The translations under genes were made by a program, and so were the position numbers. From a virus, in the IMG/VR virus record IMGVR_UViG_3300037493_000930, positions 1 through 24,933 of that record: a stretch of 24,933 bases of DNA. One strand, written 5' to 3'. Every line of letters begins with the position of its first letter. The first letter of the stretch is position 1. The notes under the pieces were generated by a model. It made no database searches and was not told where the DNA came from. It saw only the letters and a program-made list of their open reading frames with translations. Positions 7,230 through 14,648 of the stretch are shown piece by piece.

Positions 7230-7577
7230 ATGCCCGCCGTCAGCATTGGCACGGCTGGGTTATCGTTCGGCTTAACCGCAGAGGCTGGCATCGGACTTGT
7301 CCAGAGCTTTTCAGAGGCTCGTAATGTTGAGAAGAACGAAGTTCGTAATAATTCCGGCGATATTGTTGCTATTGGATACTATAACGCCACGACCTCCTAT
7401 TCACTCTCGGTTGCTATTACTGGTGCTTACAATGTGACCGCAGGGGCGGCTCTTGCGGCCTTGGCGAATGCAACCACCCTCGGAACTACTCGCATCGACT
7501 CCATCACGCTGAACAAGAGCAACGATGCGTTTGTGACCCTCGACATCTCGGCTACTGGATACCCGAACGTAAGTTAA
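7230..7577 (+). CDS. Possible major tail (tube) protein
   Basis: A 115-residue protein rich in beta-strand patterns: VSIGTAGLSFGLTAEAG, RNNSGDIVAIGYYNATTSYSL and DAFVTLDISATGY. It lies after a 57-base gap that carries a TTGACA box and upstream of the tail chaperone pair and tape measure, the usual place for the tail tube gene. Length is short for a full tube protein (150-250 residues is common), so another virion component is possible. Start by ATG; no strong Shine-Dalgarno sequence is visible, though CGAGGTTT lies further upstream. Confidence 0.4.
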   Translation: MPAVSIGTAGLSFGLTAEAGIGLVQSFSEARNVEKNEVRNNSGDIVAIGYYNATTSYSLSVAITGAYNVTAGAALAALANATTLGTTRIDSITLNKSNDAFVTLDISATGYPNVS

Positions 7578-7612
7578 CAGAGGTTCTAATCCTCTAATGA
7601 AATCCTAAACTT

Positions 7613-7987
7613 ATGACCGAAGCCTATTGGGGAACGACTAATATAAAAGTAGCGAGTGCCGTTGCTTCCTTTGGTGCAAAGCCGAGACAGCTAGACTCGG
7701 TAACGAGGACTATAAAAGAGGATGGAAGCACCCAAGCAACCTTCTGGTTCGAGGCTGGGGCAGGGGCAGAGGCCAAGGCAGAAATGGAACGCACTTGGGC
7801 AGAAATGAAAAGCGACCCAGAAAGCCCAATCCGATATGTGCGTGCCGCCTTGGAGAACCGAGAAACCTTCCTAGGACTACTTAAAAGAGCCGTGCCGGTG
7901 CGGGTGATACAAAGGGGCGGGCAGACTTTACTCATATCAGAAAACGCAACCTCGGAACAACGAAGGGCAATCCTAAAGCATCTATGA
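7613..7987 (+). CDS. Hypothetical tail-region protein
   Basis: A 124-residue protein with an N-terminal beta region (NIKVASAVASFG, LDSVTRTIKEDG, STQATFWFE), a basic/acidic helical centre (AEAKAEMERTWAEMKSD) and a helical end. It has no recognised family. It ends in an ATGA overlap with the tail assembly chaperone gene, so it is probably co-translated with it. A GAAATCCT box sits six bases before the start, where a ribosome site would normally be. Confidence 0.5.
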   Translation: MTEAYWGTTNIKVASAVASFGAKPRQLDSVTRTIKEDGSTQATFWFEAGAGAEAKAEMERTWAEMKSDPESPIRYVRAALENRETFLGLLKRAVPVRVIQRGGQTLLISENATSEQRRAILKHL

Positions 7988-8364
7988 GCATATCCCTAGA
8001 AGAAGAACTAAACTCGGCCTTTATCTCCCCACAAAAGGAGTTTATGGGTGAAAAACTAGCCCCCTACACGGAAGGCTCAAGGTTGCTCCTTTTGCAAGTA
8101 AGGGACGATAACGACTCATCAATCTATTTTATCTGGTCGTTTATCTATGTGCACATTCTCCTAGCCAAGAATAAGAAGGATGCAATTAAGCTATGCTGGA
8201 ACAAGGACTTGTTCCGTGAAAAGATAATGGAATATATCGAAGGCAAGACAGAGGCAGACCGAGAAGTTGCCACAACCATCGTCTCTAACATCTTGGACGA
8301 AGCCCAGAAGGGGAAAGTGGATGTTATCCCAGCCCCGCACCAGCCCGACTTGGGAAACGCCTAA
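7984..8364 (+). CDS. Tail assembly chaperone, short form (G-like)
   Basis: A 126-residue mostly helical, acidic protein. It lies two genes before the tape measure and is followed by a second frame in the -1 phase that can only be joined by frameshifting. This is the arrangement of lambda G and GT, chaperones that coat the tape measure before tail polymerisation. No sequence motif of a named family is obvious, but the location and the frameshift element at 8352-8401 make the assignment firm. The C-terminal sequence PAPHQPDLGNA is a flexible linker, as expected just before a frameshift site. Confidence 0.78.
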   Translation: MSISLEEELNSAFISPQKEFMGEKLAPYTEGSRLLLLQVRDDNDSSIYFIWSFIYVHILLAKNKKDAIKLCWNKDLFREKIMEYIEGKTEADREVATTIVSNILDEAQKGKVDVIPAPHQPDLGNA

Positions 8365-8401
8365 CGCCAGCGGGAACAGCAAGTTTCGTGTTCTCGTTGG
8401 C
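8352..8401 (+). promoter_or_regulatory. Programmed -1 ribosomal frameshift element
   Basis: The heptamer GGGAAAC at 8352-8358 is read in the upstream frame as G GGA AAC, the canonical X XXY YYZ phase, two codons before the TAA at 8362. Seven bases later a 13-pair stem begins: 8366-8378 pairs with 8389-8401, with two G-U pairs and a ten-base loop. Spacing, phase and structure all match known -1 frameshift signals; lambda uses the related GGGAAAG at the same place in gene G. Confidence 0.85.
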
Positions 8402-8570
8402 TGAACGAACTGGTTGGAGCATAGACTATATCTTATGGGACATTCCTTTGGCCTTAATCACCCAAGCAACCCATACCTACCTATGGCAAAATGGGGTGAA
8501 GTGTAGGCGAGTGCTTACAGAGATAGGCGAGGATAGGGCAAACCTAGAGAGGCTATTGGGCTTAACATAA
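8358..8570 (+). CDS. Tail assembly chaperone, frameshift extension (T-like)
   Basis: This frame is open from 8289 to its stop at 8570 and is -1 relative to the upstream chaperone. Slippage at 8352-8358 would join it after residue 125 (LGN), giving a fusion of about 195 residues whose second part reads RLTPAGTASF and then SLAERTGWSIDYILWDIPLA. Helical stretches with TYLW and RANLERLLGL follow. Independent initiation is possible only at the GTG at 8388, inside the predicted stem-loop. In tailed phages the long form bridges tape measure and tail tube subunits. Confidence 0.75.
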   Translation, partial: RLTPAGTASFVFSLAERTGWSIDYILWDIPLALITQATHTYLWQNGVKCRRVLTEIGEDRANLERLLGLT

Positions 8571-8580
8571 GGCAAAGAAT

Positions 8581-9369
8581 ATGATTACCGTGGAGCTATT
8601 AAACCAAGCCAAGTTTATGCACAAGCTCCAACAATACCAGCAAGTATCTAAAAAGAATATGGCCGATGTAATAAATCAGAAGCTCGGTGATGTTGCCGTT
8701 ACCGCTATTGGGACTACCTACCGAACCAACACGGCACAGATAGCCTCTGAACTTCAACGAGTAGAAAGCCAAGTTGTGACCAAGAAAGTGTTTAAGCCAT
8801 TTGGCCTTACAAAGTCTGGTAAGGTTAAGAAGCGTAAGATCGGGGAGTATGCGGTTGGATTTAAGGCCAAATCAGTAAGCTATGCTGGAACATATAAGCT
8901 AGTGAATTGGTTGTTAAAAAACCGAGGATTGCCAACGCTAGGAAAAACAAAGCAAGGAACTGGTGGGCTTGGTATGGGCAACACACCCGGAACGATTGGG
9001 GCATTGGCTCGAAGGCTAGTGGCTGGAAGAAAGCGATCAGTTAATTATATTAGGAACGGATGGGCGGCGGCGGCGGCTGTATTCGGGAAAAGGGCAAGCC
9101 TTACTAGGGGAGATTATAGCCAAAAAGCAATTCAAAGACTTGGTGGTGGAACAAAGGCAGACAGCAAGAAAAGCCAAATGGAAGGGATTATCTTTAATCG
9201 TGCTGGCGATCTTGACACAAGGTACTACCCAGTAAGGAAGAGACCTATTTCTGGTGCGGTTAAGGTCGGCGTTCCGGGTCTTAAAATGGCTATTGATAAG
9301 GTAATGAAGGATATGAATGTTTATCTTGCTCGAAAGAACAAAGAGGCAAGTGACAAACTGAAATTGTAA
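8581..9369 (+). CDS. Basic tail-region protein between chaperone and tape measure
   Basis: A 262-residue strongly basic protein (many Lys and Arg, for example SGKVKKRKIGEYAVG and RRLVAGRKRSV). It has an N-terminal helical segment (LNQAKFMHKLQQYQQVSKKN), a glycine-rich linker (GKTKQGTGGLGMGNTPG) and an alanine-rich stretch (NGWAAAAAVFGKRAS). No family recognised. In this position other phages have minor tail or tape-measure-associated proteins. It starts 11 bases after the chaperone stop with AAGG before the ATG. Confidence 0.5.
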   Translation: MITVELLNQAKFMHKLQQYQQVSKKNMADVINQKLGDVAVTAIGTTYRTNTAQIASELQRVESQVVTKKVFKPFGLTKSGKVKKRKIGEYAVGFKAKSVSYAGTYKLVNWLLKNRGLPTLGKTKQGTGGLGMGNTPGTIGALARRLVAGRKRSVNYIRNGWAAAAAVFGKRASLTRGDYSQKAIQRLGGGTKADSKKSQMEGIIFNRAGDLDTRYYPVRKRPISGAVKVGVPGLKMAIDKVMKDMNVYLARKNKEASDKLKL

Positions 9370-9370
9370 T

Positions 9371-10813
9371 ATGGCAGACGCAACACAAGAACTAATGCTC
9401 CGAGTCCGAGGGGATAATAGCGGAGTAGATAAGGCAGTTGCAGGGACAGAGAGGGCAGTTAAACGCCTTTCTGTTAGCGGTCAAAAAGCTGGGCAAGCCT
9501 TTAAGAACTTTAGCCGTAGCTTGGCAGAGGCTAGGGACGCAAGTGATGTGGCCGCTTCTGCGGCAGAAAGCCTTGGTCAGATTGTTGGAAGGTCTTTGAT
9601 TGGGGCGGTAGCGGTTGGTGGGGTTAAGATATTTACCGATCAAATCAATCGAATGGGGGAGATGCTCAAGGAGACTGCGACCAACGCACAGAAATCTTTT
9701 GATGATATAGAGAAGGCGGGGCAAGCGATGAGCCTATCAGAAGCCATCGCCCAAACAGCTTCTGTAGATGCGAACATCGCTTCTATCAATAATAAATTAG
9801 CAGAGTTAAATAGAAGCCCATTTCAGAGGTTTATATCTGATACTACTGGTGCAACGGAAGAACTTAAGGCATTAGTCAAAACACAGCAAAGGTTAAGGGA
9901 TGCGAAGCTTGCAGAGGGAATAGCAAGTGAAAATGCTCACGATAAACTTATTTTCGGATTGGATGATGAAAGCAAGAAATTGCGAGAGATTGATGATGAA
10001 TATAGAAAGAAACAAAAGACCGCACAATCAATGACCAATCAGTCATCGGCTACATCATTTTCACAAGATGCTAGCGAGATGATGATAAGAAGGCGAAATG
10101 CAATTTTTGATAAACAATCTAAAGATAGGGCAGAATCTCAAATCAAATTCGACAAGATGGTTTTTGATGCGGAACAAAAGCTCGCAGACCAATCAGAAGC
10201 AAGAGAGAAAAAGACAGAGCAAGAACGAGTGCAGAGAAAGATAGACAACAACAACCGCATATATCGTGAGGAACGCTATAACATAGACGAAAAGATTAAG
10301 ATGGAAAGTAACGCTGATGATAGAAAATTTCAGCGTCTTGTTCGTGATGCAAATAGAGCTAGGGAGCAACAGAAAAGAACGCAACAAACATCTGCCGATA
10401 CTGGTGCTGGGGTTCTTGGTGCAAGTGTGGCTGGTAGGCAAGCCCTTGATCTGGCGAGAAAGCAAAGGGAGAGGCAACTCAAAACAGAGAATTTTAAGAC
10501 CGCAGAAAAGATTGCACCAACCCAAAGGGATAGAGAAAAACTAGCGGCACAAGTAGCGGCCAGAGAGATGCCGTCATTGGGCGAGCAAGTTCAGGGCGGA
10601 ATAGCTGGCATTGACCCAGCCCAACTTGCGATGCAAGCCGCCGCAAGTAAGTTTGAGAAGGACAGAATGGTCGGAGTTCCGGGTCGTGGTATGGTCGGAG
10701 GGGTAAGCCCAGACGCAAAGCTAGGGCAAGAACAAAGTAGTTTAAGCAAAGAGACTCTGCAAGCAATTACTACGTTGGTTGACCTTATGAAATCTGGAAC
10801 TTATGTAAAATAA
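9371..10813 (+). CDS. Tail tape measure protein
   Basis: A 480-residue protein that would set tail length. The start (ELMLRVRGDNSGVDKAVAG, then TERAVKRLSVSGQ) is typical of tape measure N-termini, with repeated short amphipathic helices. A hydrophobic stretch (IVGRSLIGAVAVGGVKIF) is near residues 70-88. Residues about 170-370 are long charged coiled coil (REIDDEYRKKQK, AEQKLADQSEAREKK, RDANRAREQQKR). The C-terminal region is looser, with PGRGMVGGVSPD. At about 0.15 nm per residue it implies a tail near 70 nm, shorter than many siphovirus tails. No peptidase or lytic domain is visible. It starts one base after the previous stop. Confidence 0.78.
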   Translation: MADATQELMLRVRGDNSGVDKAVAGTERAVKRLSVSGQKAGQAFKNFSRSLAEARDASDVAASAAESLGQIVGRSLIGAVAVGGVKIFTDQINRMGEMLKETATNAQKSFDDIEKAGQAMSLSEAIAQTASVDANIASINNKLAELNRSPFQRFISDTTGATEELKALVKTQQRLRDAKLAEGIASENAHDKLIFGLDDESKKLREIDDEYRKKQKTAQSMTNQSSATSFSQDASEMMIRRRNAIFDKQSKDRAESQIKFDKMVFDAEQKLADQSEAREKKTEQERVQRKIDNNNRIYREERYNIDEKIKMESNADDRKFQRLVRDANRAREQQKRTQQTSADTGAGVLGASVAGRQALDLARKQRERQLKTENFKTAEKIAPTQRDREKLAAQVAAREMPSLGEQVQGGIAGIDPAQLAMQAAASKFEKDRMVGVPGRGMVGGVSPDAKLGQEQSSLSKETLQAITTLVDLMKSGTYVK

Positions 10814-10814
10814 T

Positions 10815-11468
10815 ATGGCAAGTATAATTATCGGCTCGGCAATCAACACGAAGGTTCTTCAAAGGCAGAACTTCAATAAAGAACCCAATGGTCTAGAGAC
10901 AATCATTGAGGCTTACGCAATCGCAACAGCAAACAGAGACACGGTTGTTCCCAAAAAAAATACCTTGCATTCTGCTTTTTCGTCATCATCTAAAACATAT
11001 TCAAGAATGGCGGTGGAGTCAGTTACAACAGAGGAGCAAGATGGTGGGATAACTCAAATGCTAGTTACATTTGTTGGGCTAACCACATCAACTGGTTTGC
11101 CTCCGCCCATCATAAGGCTTATTCCTACGGCTGGCGAGGGTGTATATGGCCCGCCATTGGTGATTGAGGCAGAGTATGTAACTGATGTAAGTGAAACACA
11201 ATTTATGGCTGGCCAATTATCTCAGAATCAAGGGTCGGCACAGGTTGCATTATTTACACCAACCATAAAGATGCCCGCTGTTATTAACGGAACTGCTATG
11301 CCCCAAGACCCACGATCAGCTTTCTTTGCCGCACCTGAAAGCGGTGGTGGCATAATTGTTCAATATAGTGGTTATTGTGTTTTATCTAAATCTTGCGAAA
11401 GGCGTGGGTTATTTCTTGTTGCAAGAGACACATTCCACGAAGTTCAGCAGATTGCAACAATCACATAA
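10815..11468 (+). CDS. Hypothetical tail-tip region protein
   Basis: A 217-residue beta-rich protein following the tape measure by one base, the place of distal tail or baseplate components. Strand-like segments include ITQMLVTFVGLTTSTG, PPIIRLIPTAGEGVYG, SAQVALFTPTIKMPAVI and GGGIIVQYSGYCVLS. Two cysteines (GYCVLSKSCERRG) lie close together near the end and could pair or bind metal. No named family recognised. The DNA is somewhat AT-rich. Confidence 0.5.
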   Translation: MASIIIGSAINTKVLQRQNFNKEPNGLETIIEAYAIATANRDTVVPKKNTLHSAFSSSSKTYSRMAVESVTTEEQDGGITQMLVTFVGLTTSTGLPPPIIRLIPTAGEGVYGPPLVIEAEYVTDVSETQFMAGQLSQNQGSAQVALFTPTIKMPAVINGTAMPQDPRSAFFAAPESGGGIIVQYSGYCVLSKSCERRGLFLVARDTFHEVQQIATIT

Positions 11469-11479
11469 GGATTACCAAA

Positions 11480-11743
11480 ATGAGGGAAAACCAGCTAAAT
11501 GAATTGCAGGGAACATCAATTCTCACAAAGTCATTCTTTAACAAGCTGATTAGAAGGATTGAATGCACGAAGCCTTTAGCTGGTTCTGGAATTGCAATAT
11601 CAGAAAAAGAAAATGGAATTGAAGTATCTATTAGCGGGGTTGGTGGTGGTAGTGTAGCAGGGTATTCTGCAATCACATTAAATGTATGCTCCAATGGAGA
11701 GCCAGCTCAAATTGTTGTTCTTGGCTCACCAGTTGAGGAGTAA
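11480..11743 (+). CDS. Small tail-fibre-associated protein
   Basis: An 87-residue protein whose start MRENQLNELQGTSILTKSFF and following LIRRIE are helical, and whose second half is beta (GIAISEKENGIEVSISG, SAITLNVCSNGEPAQIVVL). I chose the ATG at 11480, 12 bases after the previous stop; an upstream in-frame ATG at 11393 would overlap the previous gene by 75 bases. Its position between a tail-tip-like protein and the second fibre protein suggests a connector or short fibre base. Confidence 0.5.
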   Translation: MRENQLNELQGTSILTKSFFNKLIRRIECTKPLAGSGIAISEKENGIEVSISGVGGGSVAGYSAITLNVCSNGEPAQIVVLGSPVEE

Positions 11744-11764
11744 TTGACACAAAGGAACACTTAA

Positions 11765-13459
11765 ATGGCTCAAAGTTTAGACATCTACATTGACACAACC
11801 AATGGAAACCTTGTTGCCGCAGGGTCGGCTAGGAATGGTACGCTCCCAACCCTTACCCGCAATGACTCCTATAATCTGCGAGTTCGCTTGCAAGAGAGAG
11901 ATCAAGGCGGTTTCTTGCGAGATTTAGATTTAACTGGTTCTTCAATTAAGCTGGGCATCGGTGGGATTGATGCCGACCCAACAGACGGACAATTCAAGCT
12001 GATTCTCAATAGCGTAACATCAACGGCCATTTCCTTCAACGCAACTACCACTCAAGTCTATAACGCCATTTCTGCAATCGCTAGTGCTGGGGTTGGGGTG
12101 GCAACCTATGGTAATGAGAATTTCGCCTACCTAATTACTTCCGCAACGGCCAACACGGCTATGTCGTTTGGGGGTTCTGCCTTTACCCTTTTCCCCACAA
12201 GTTCGGTTCTTGTAAGTACCCGCAGATTCCCAGCCGCTTCCGTTGCCGCCCAGCAAGTCATTCGTTTGGTTCGCAACCCAGCCGTGTTTGCGGACACATT
12301 CGTTGCCTCGCCTACCGCTGGGGTCTTGTCTCTAACAAGAGTGCAAATTGGCTCAACCACTAAAAACGAAACCTACGATCTTGCAATCGGGTCTGATGCA
12401 GAGGGTGGTTCGGTTGTTCTTAACTATGGAGCTAATTCGACTACGGCTATTCCAATCGGCTCAACTGCGGTATGCTTTGCGGAAGCTTTGAGTGCCGTTA
12501 CCGGGGTTGGTAGCGGAAATGTAAGCGTTGATGTTGGCAACAATGCTGGGAACTATTCAATTTCTTTCGTGCGTAACCTTGGCCTTACGGCTCTCACGAA
12601 CAACCTAACTCTCGATGCAAGTGGAGTTATCTTTGGTAGCTTTTTGCAGACAACGGTTACGATGGCGACCTCCGAGCTAGAGGAGCTATTTGCAGAAGCT
12701 GGTTCAGACACAATCTCGCCCAAGATTGAGGTTGAGCTAACGCAGAATGGAACGCCCAAGACGGTTCTTCAAACTGATGTCACGGTTCGTAGGGATTTGC
12801 TCACCAGCGGTAGTGCCGTTCCCGCCTCACAAGCCTCGTACCTTACCGCCGCCGAAAGCTACGCCGCATTTGTTGAGGATATCAATACCAATGTGGATGC
12901 GACCAACCGAAAACTTTACAACTCTAGTGGTTCAGTATTCCTAGATTGGCAGAATAGCACCATTGGAACTGGAGCAACCATCCTCGATCTATCTGGAACA
13001 GCCGTCACGATCACAGACGGATATAACCTTGGCGTTGGGACAACTACTGGGACAAAGATTGGAGTTAGCACAGCTTCAAAGATTGCCTTTTATGGTTCGA
13101 CTGCCATCACTCAACCCGCAAACATCAATGTAGTTTCTAGCCTTATCAATGTCGGTCTAATCGCAAATGGGGCAACCTACGGCGTTCTTCCGCAATCCAC
13201 AAGAACACTCACCACAACTGCTACCATCAACTTTGGGCTAGTAAACTCAAACTCTACTGCATCAATCACCGCCACAGTCACGGGATGCGCTCTCAACGAC
13301 ATCGTGCTTGTCGGCCTACCATCGGTGGTTTGCCAAGGTCTGTCGTTCTTTGGCCATGTTACAACAGGAAACTTGGTGGAGATAGATGCGGTCAATGCGA
13401 CCAACGGCAATATCACCCAATCCTCGCAAACCTACCGAATCACCGTCATCGGATATTAA
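11765..13459 (+). CDS. Large tail fibre / baseplate protein
   Basis: A 564-residue Ser/Thr/Ala/Val-rich protein. The N-terminal 80 residues (TNGNLVAAGSARNGTLP, then YNLRVRLQERDQGGFLRDLDL) resemble the BppU-like domain that anchors fibres to baseplates. A middle beta-repeat region includes two copies of a segment beginning with (I/T)FNATTTQVYNAI or TAVCFAEALSAV. The last 145 residues form a recognisable end domain: TGTKIGVSTASKIAFYGSTA near 428, TLTTTATINFGLVNSNST near 482 and a final YRITVIGY strand. It has AAGGA before the ATG and a TTGACA box 15 bases further up. Likely host-contacting. Confidence 0.62.
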   Translation: MAQSLDIYIDTTNGNLVAAGSARNGTLPTLTRNDSYNLRVRLQERDQGGFLRDLDLTGSSIKLGIGGIDADPTDGQFKLILNSVTSTAISFNATTTQVYNAISAIASAGVGVATYGNENFAYLITSATANTAMSFGGSAFTLFPTSSVLVSTRRFPAASVAAQQVIRLVRNPAVFADTFVASPTAGVLSLTRVQIGSTTKNETYDLAIGSDAEGGSVVLNYGANSTTAIPIGSTAVCFAEALSAVTGVGSGNVSVDVGNNAGNYSISFVRNLGLTALTNNLTLDASGVIFGSFLQTTVTMATSELEELFAEAGSDTISPKIEVELTQNGTPKTVLQTDVTVRRDLLTSGSAVPASQASYLTAAESYAAFVEDINTNVDATNRKLYNSSGSVFLDWQNSTIGTGATILDLSGTAVTITDGYNLGVGTTTGTKIGVSTASKIAFYGSTAITQPANINVVSSLINVGLIANGATYGVLPQSTRTLTTTATINFGLVNSNSTASITATVTGCALNDIVLVGLPSVVCQGLSFFGHVTTGNLVEIDAVNATNGNITQSSQTYRITVIGY

Positions 13460-13487
13460 ACTTGGGCTAACGCCCTAAGGAAATCCT

Positions 13488-14078
13488 ATGCCACGAGTTC
13501 TCGCCCCATTTTTATTTCCTGGAAGTTCCGACCCTAACGACCCATCTAATAGATGCACAATTCCACCATCGCAAGGAAACTACTGGCAAACTCCGCTGTT
13601 CACAAATTCACAAGCGATGATTGCATACTGGCGAGTTAGAAAGTGGCGGGTAGATGTAACGGTTTCTGGCGGTGTAGTCGGGTCGATTGGTTGCGATGTA
13701 GAGATGCAGGCGGCTGATGAATCACAACTGGTTTGCGGGCCAAGTGCGTATGGGTTTGCACAGACTTCAATGTATTTACCATTTGACGGTGTCGATACCC
13801 CCGTCTTTTTAATTGTAGATGTTTTTTCATTTGCAATATTTGTTGAAGTAGCATTTAACAGTTTTCCAGAGGGAGGGGATAGTCTAATGCGTTGGCAAAC
13901 AACTGATTCTTCTGGCTCAAATCAAATAACACTCACGATGGGAGGCATCACCAAAAATCTAGTTGGAGAATATTTTGGCACTGGACAGCCTATACCTACT
14001 GCAACTGGCACAATGACCGCTGTTGAGTGGTGGTCGTATGATGGGCTTTACAGCACTTCTACTGGCGAACCTCTTTAA
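13488..14078 (+). CDS. Hypothetical adsorption-region protein
   Basis: A 196-residue protein rich in aromatic residues and beta strands (IAYWRVRKWRVDVTVSGG, VFLIVDVFSFAIFVEVAF, QITLTMGGITKNLVG). It is between the large fibre gene and the lysis cassette, so it is probably a tail or adsorption component. No family recognised. GAAATCCT ends exactly at the ATG and no Shine-Dalgarno sequence is obvious apart from AAGGAAA eight bases earlier. Confidence 0.5.
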   Translation: MPRVLAPFLFPGSSDPNDPSNRCTIPPSQGNYWQTPLFTNSQAMIAYWRVRKWRVDVTVSGGVVGSIGCDVEMQAADESQLVCGPSAYGFAQTSMYLPFDGVDTPVFLIVDVFSFAIFVEVAFNSFPEGGDSLMRWQTTDSSGSNQITLTMGGITKNLVGEYFGTGQPIPTATGTMTAVEWWSYDGLYSTSTGEPL

Positions 14079-14101
14079 TCTTTGACACCCCGCCCCTTCT
14101 T

Positions 14102-14272
14102 ATGGAACAAATCTTAACCTTCATTCAGTCTCAAGATGTGTTTGCTTGGGTGGGTGCGTTGGTTGCCCTCCTCTCTGCCGTGATTGCTATTGCTTCTTTG
14201 ATTCCCGGTGACGAGCCAGAGGCGACCCTAACCAAGATCGTTTCCTTCCTCTCGAAGTTCTCTAGGAAATAA
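14102..14272 (+). CDS. Holin-like small membrane protein (56 aa)
   Basis: A 56-residue protein with one clear membrane helix (FAWVGALVALLSAVIAIASL, residues 14-33), a short Pro/Gly/Asp turn (IPGDEPEATL) and a basic C-terminal amphipathic helix (KIVSFLSKFSRK). Size, helix and charged tail fit a class III-type holin or an antiholin. It opens the lysis cassette and is followed after three bases by another membrane gene. A TTGACA box lies 14 bases before its start. Confidence 0.6.
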   Translation: MEQILTFIQSQDVFAWVGALVALLSAVIAIASLIPGDEPEATLTKIVSFLSKFSRK

Positions 14273-14275
14273 AAG

Positions 14276-14437
14276 ATGTGGGAGGCCATTCTCGCCTCGC
14301 TTGCTGGTCTAATTGGAATCATCGCTTGGTGGACTAAAAATCGTGCAAAGACCCGCAAGGAAAGAGACGATGAAGAAATTGCTTACAACCGCCGTCTCCG
14401 TGATTCGGAAGTCGATTCTTGGATTCACCGCCGCTAG
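14276..14437 (+). CDS. Small membrane protein, possible inner spanin
   Basis: A 53-residue protein: a membrane helix at the N-terminus (ILASLAGLIGIIAWW, residues 5-19) followed by a highly charged helical tail (KNRAKTRKERDDEEIAYNRR). This is the layout of inner spanins (Rz), though Rz proteins are usually over 100 residues. Its last 68 bases overlap the start of the lipoprotein gene in another frame, like Rz and Rz1. It might instead be a second holin or antiholin. Confidence 0.5.
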   Translation: MWEAILASLAGLIGIIAWWTKNRAKTRKERDDEEIAYNRRLRDSEVDSWIHRR

Positions 14438-14648
14438 TTTAATTTGCGGGTGTGCAACCACTCGCCCCTACGACATTGGGGAAGTGCCAAACCAAGATTC
14501 GATTACCGACTACATTATGCGGTACGACAAGCTCGACCGAACGAAAGCAACCCCCGAAGAATACAGACAGCTTTTTGGGCAAGCACTCAAAACGATATCT
14601 CGACTCGTGGAGGAAAATGAAAAACTCCGAAAGAGGCTTGATCAATGA
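14370..14648 (+). CDS. Lipoprotein, possible outer spanin
   Basis: A 92-residue protein starting MKKLLTTAVSVIRKSILGF, with a signal sequence and lipobox ICGC near residues 25-28, then a charged polar domain and a C-terminal coiled coil (LVEENEKLRKRLDQ). A purine-rich GGAAAGAGA lies before the ATG. It overlaps the end of the upstream membrane gene in a different frame and the start of the endolysin by ATGA. The embedded arrangement and the lipobox suggest an outer spanin (Rz1), which fuses inner and outer membranes during lysis of Gram-negative hosts; it is longer than most Rz1 proteins. Confidence 0.6.
   Translation: MKKLLTTAVSVIRKSILGFTAASLICGCATTRPYDIGEVPNQDSITDYIMRYDKLDRTKATPEEYRQLFGQALKTISRLVEENEKLRKRLDQ

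Noticed and set aside
7579-7595. AGAGG TTCTAAT CCTCT hairpin between the genes at 7230 and 7613
   Set aside because: A five-pair stem without a T-run is too weak to call a terminator; it may be chance.
9392-10766. Reverse-strand frames within the tape measure gene
   Set aside because: The + strand protein has clear tape-measure features throughout; the reverse peptides are rich in Cys, Leu and Ser without any recognisable motif.
13462-13476. GGGC TAAC GCCC hairpin after the large fibre gene
   Set aside because: Only four base pairs and no following T-run, so it does not qualify as a terminator.
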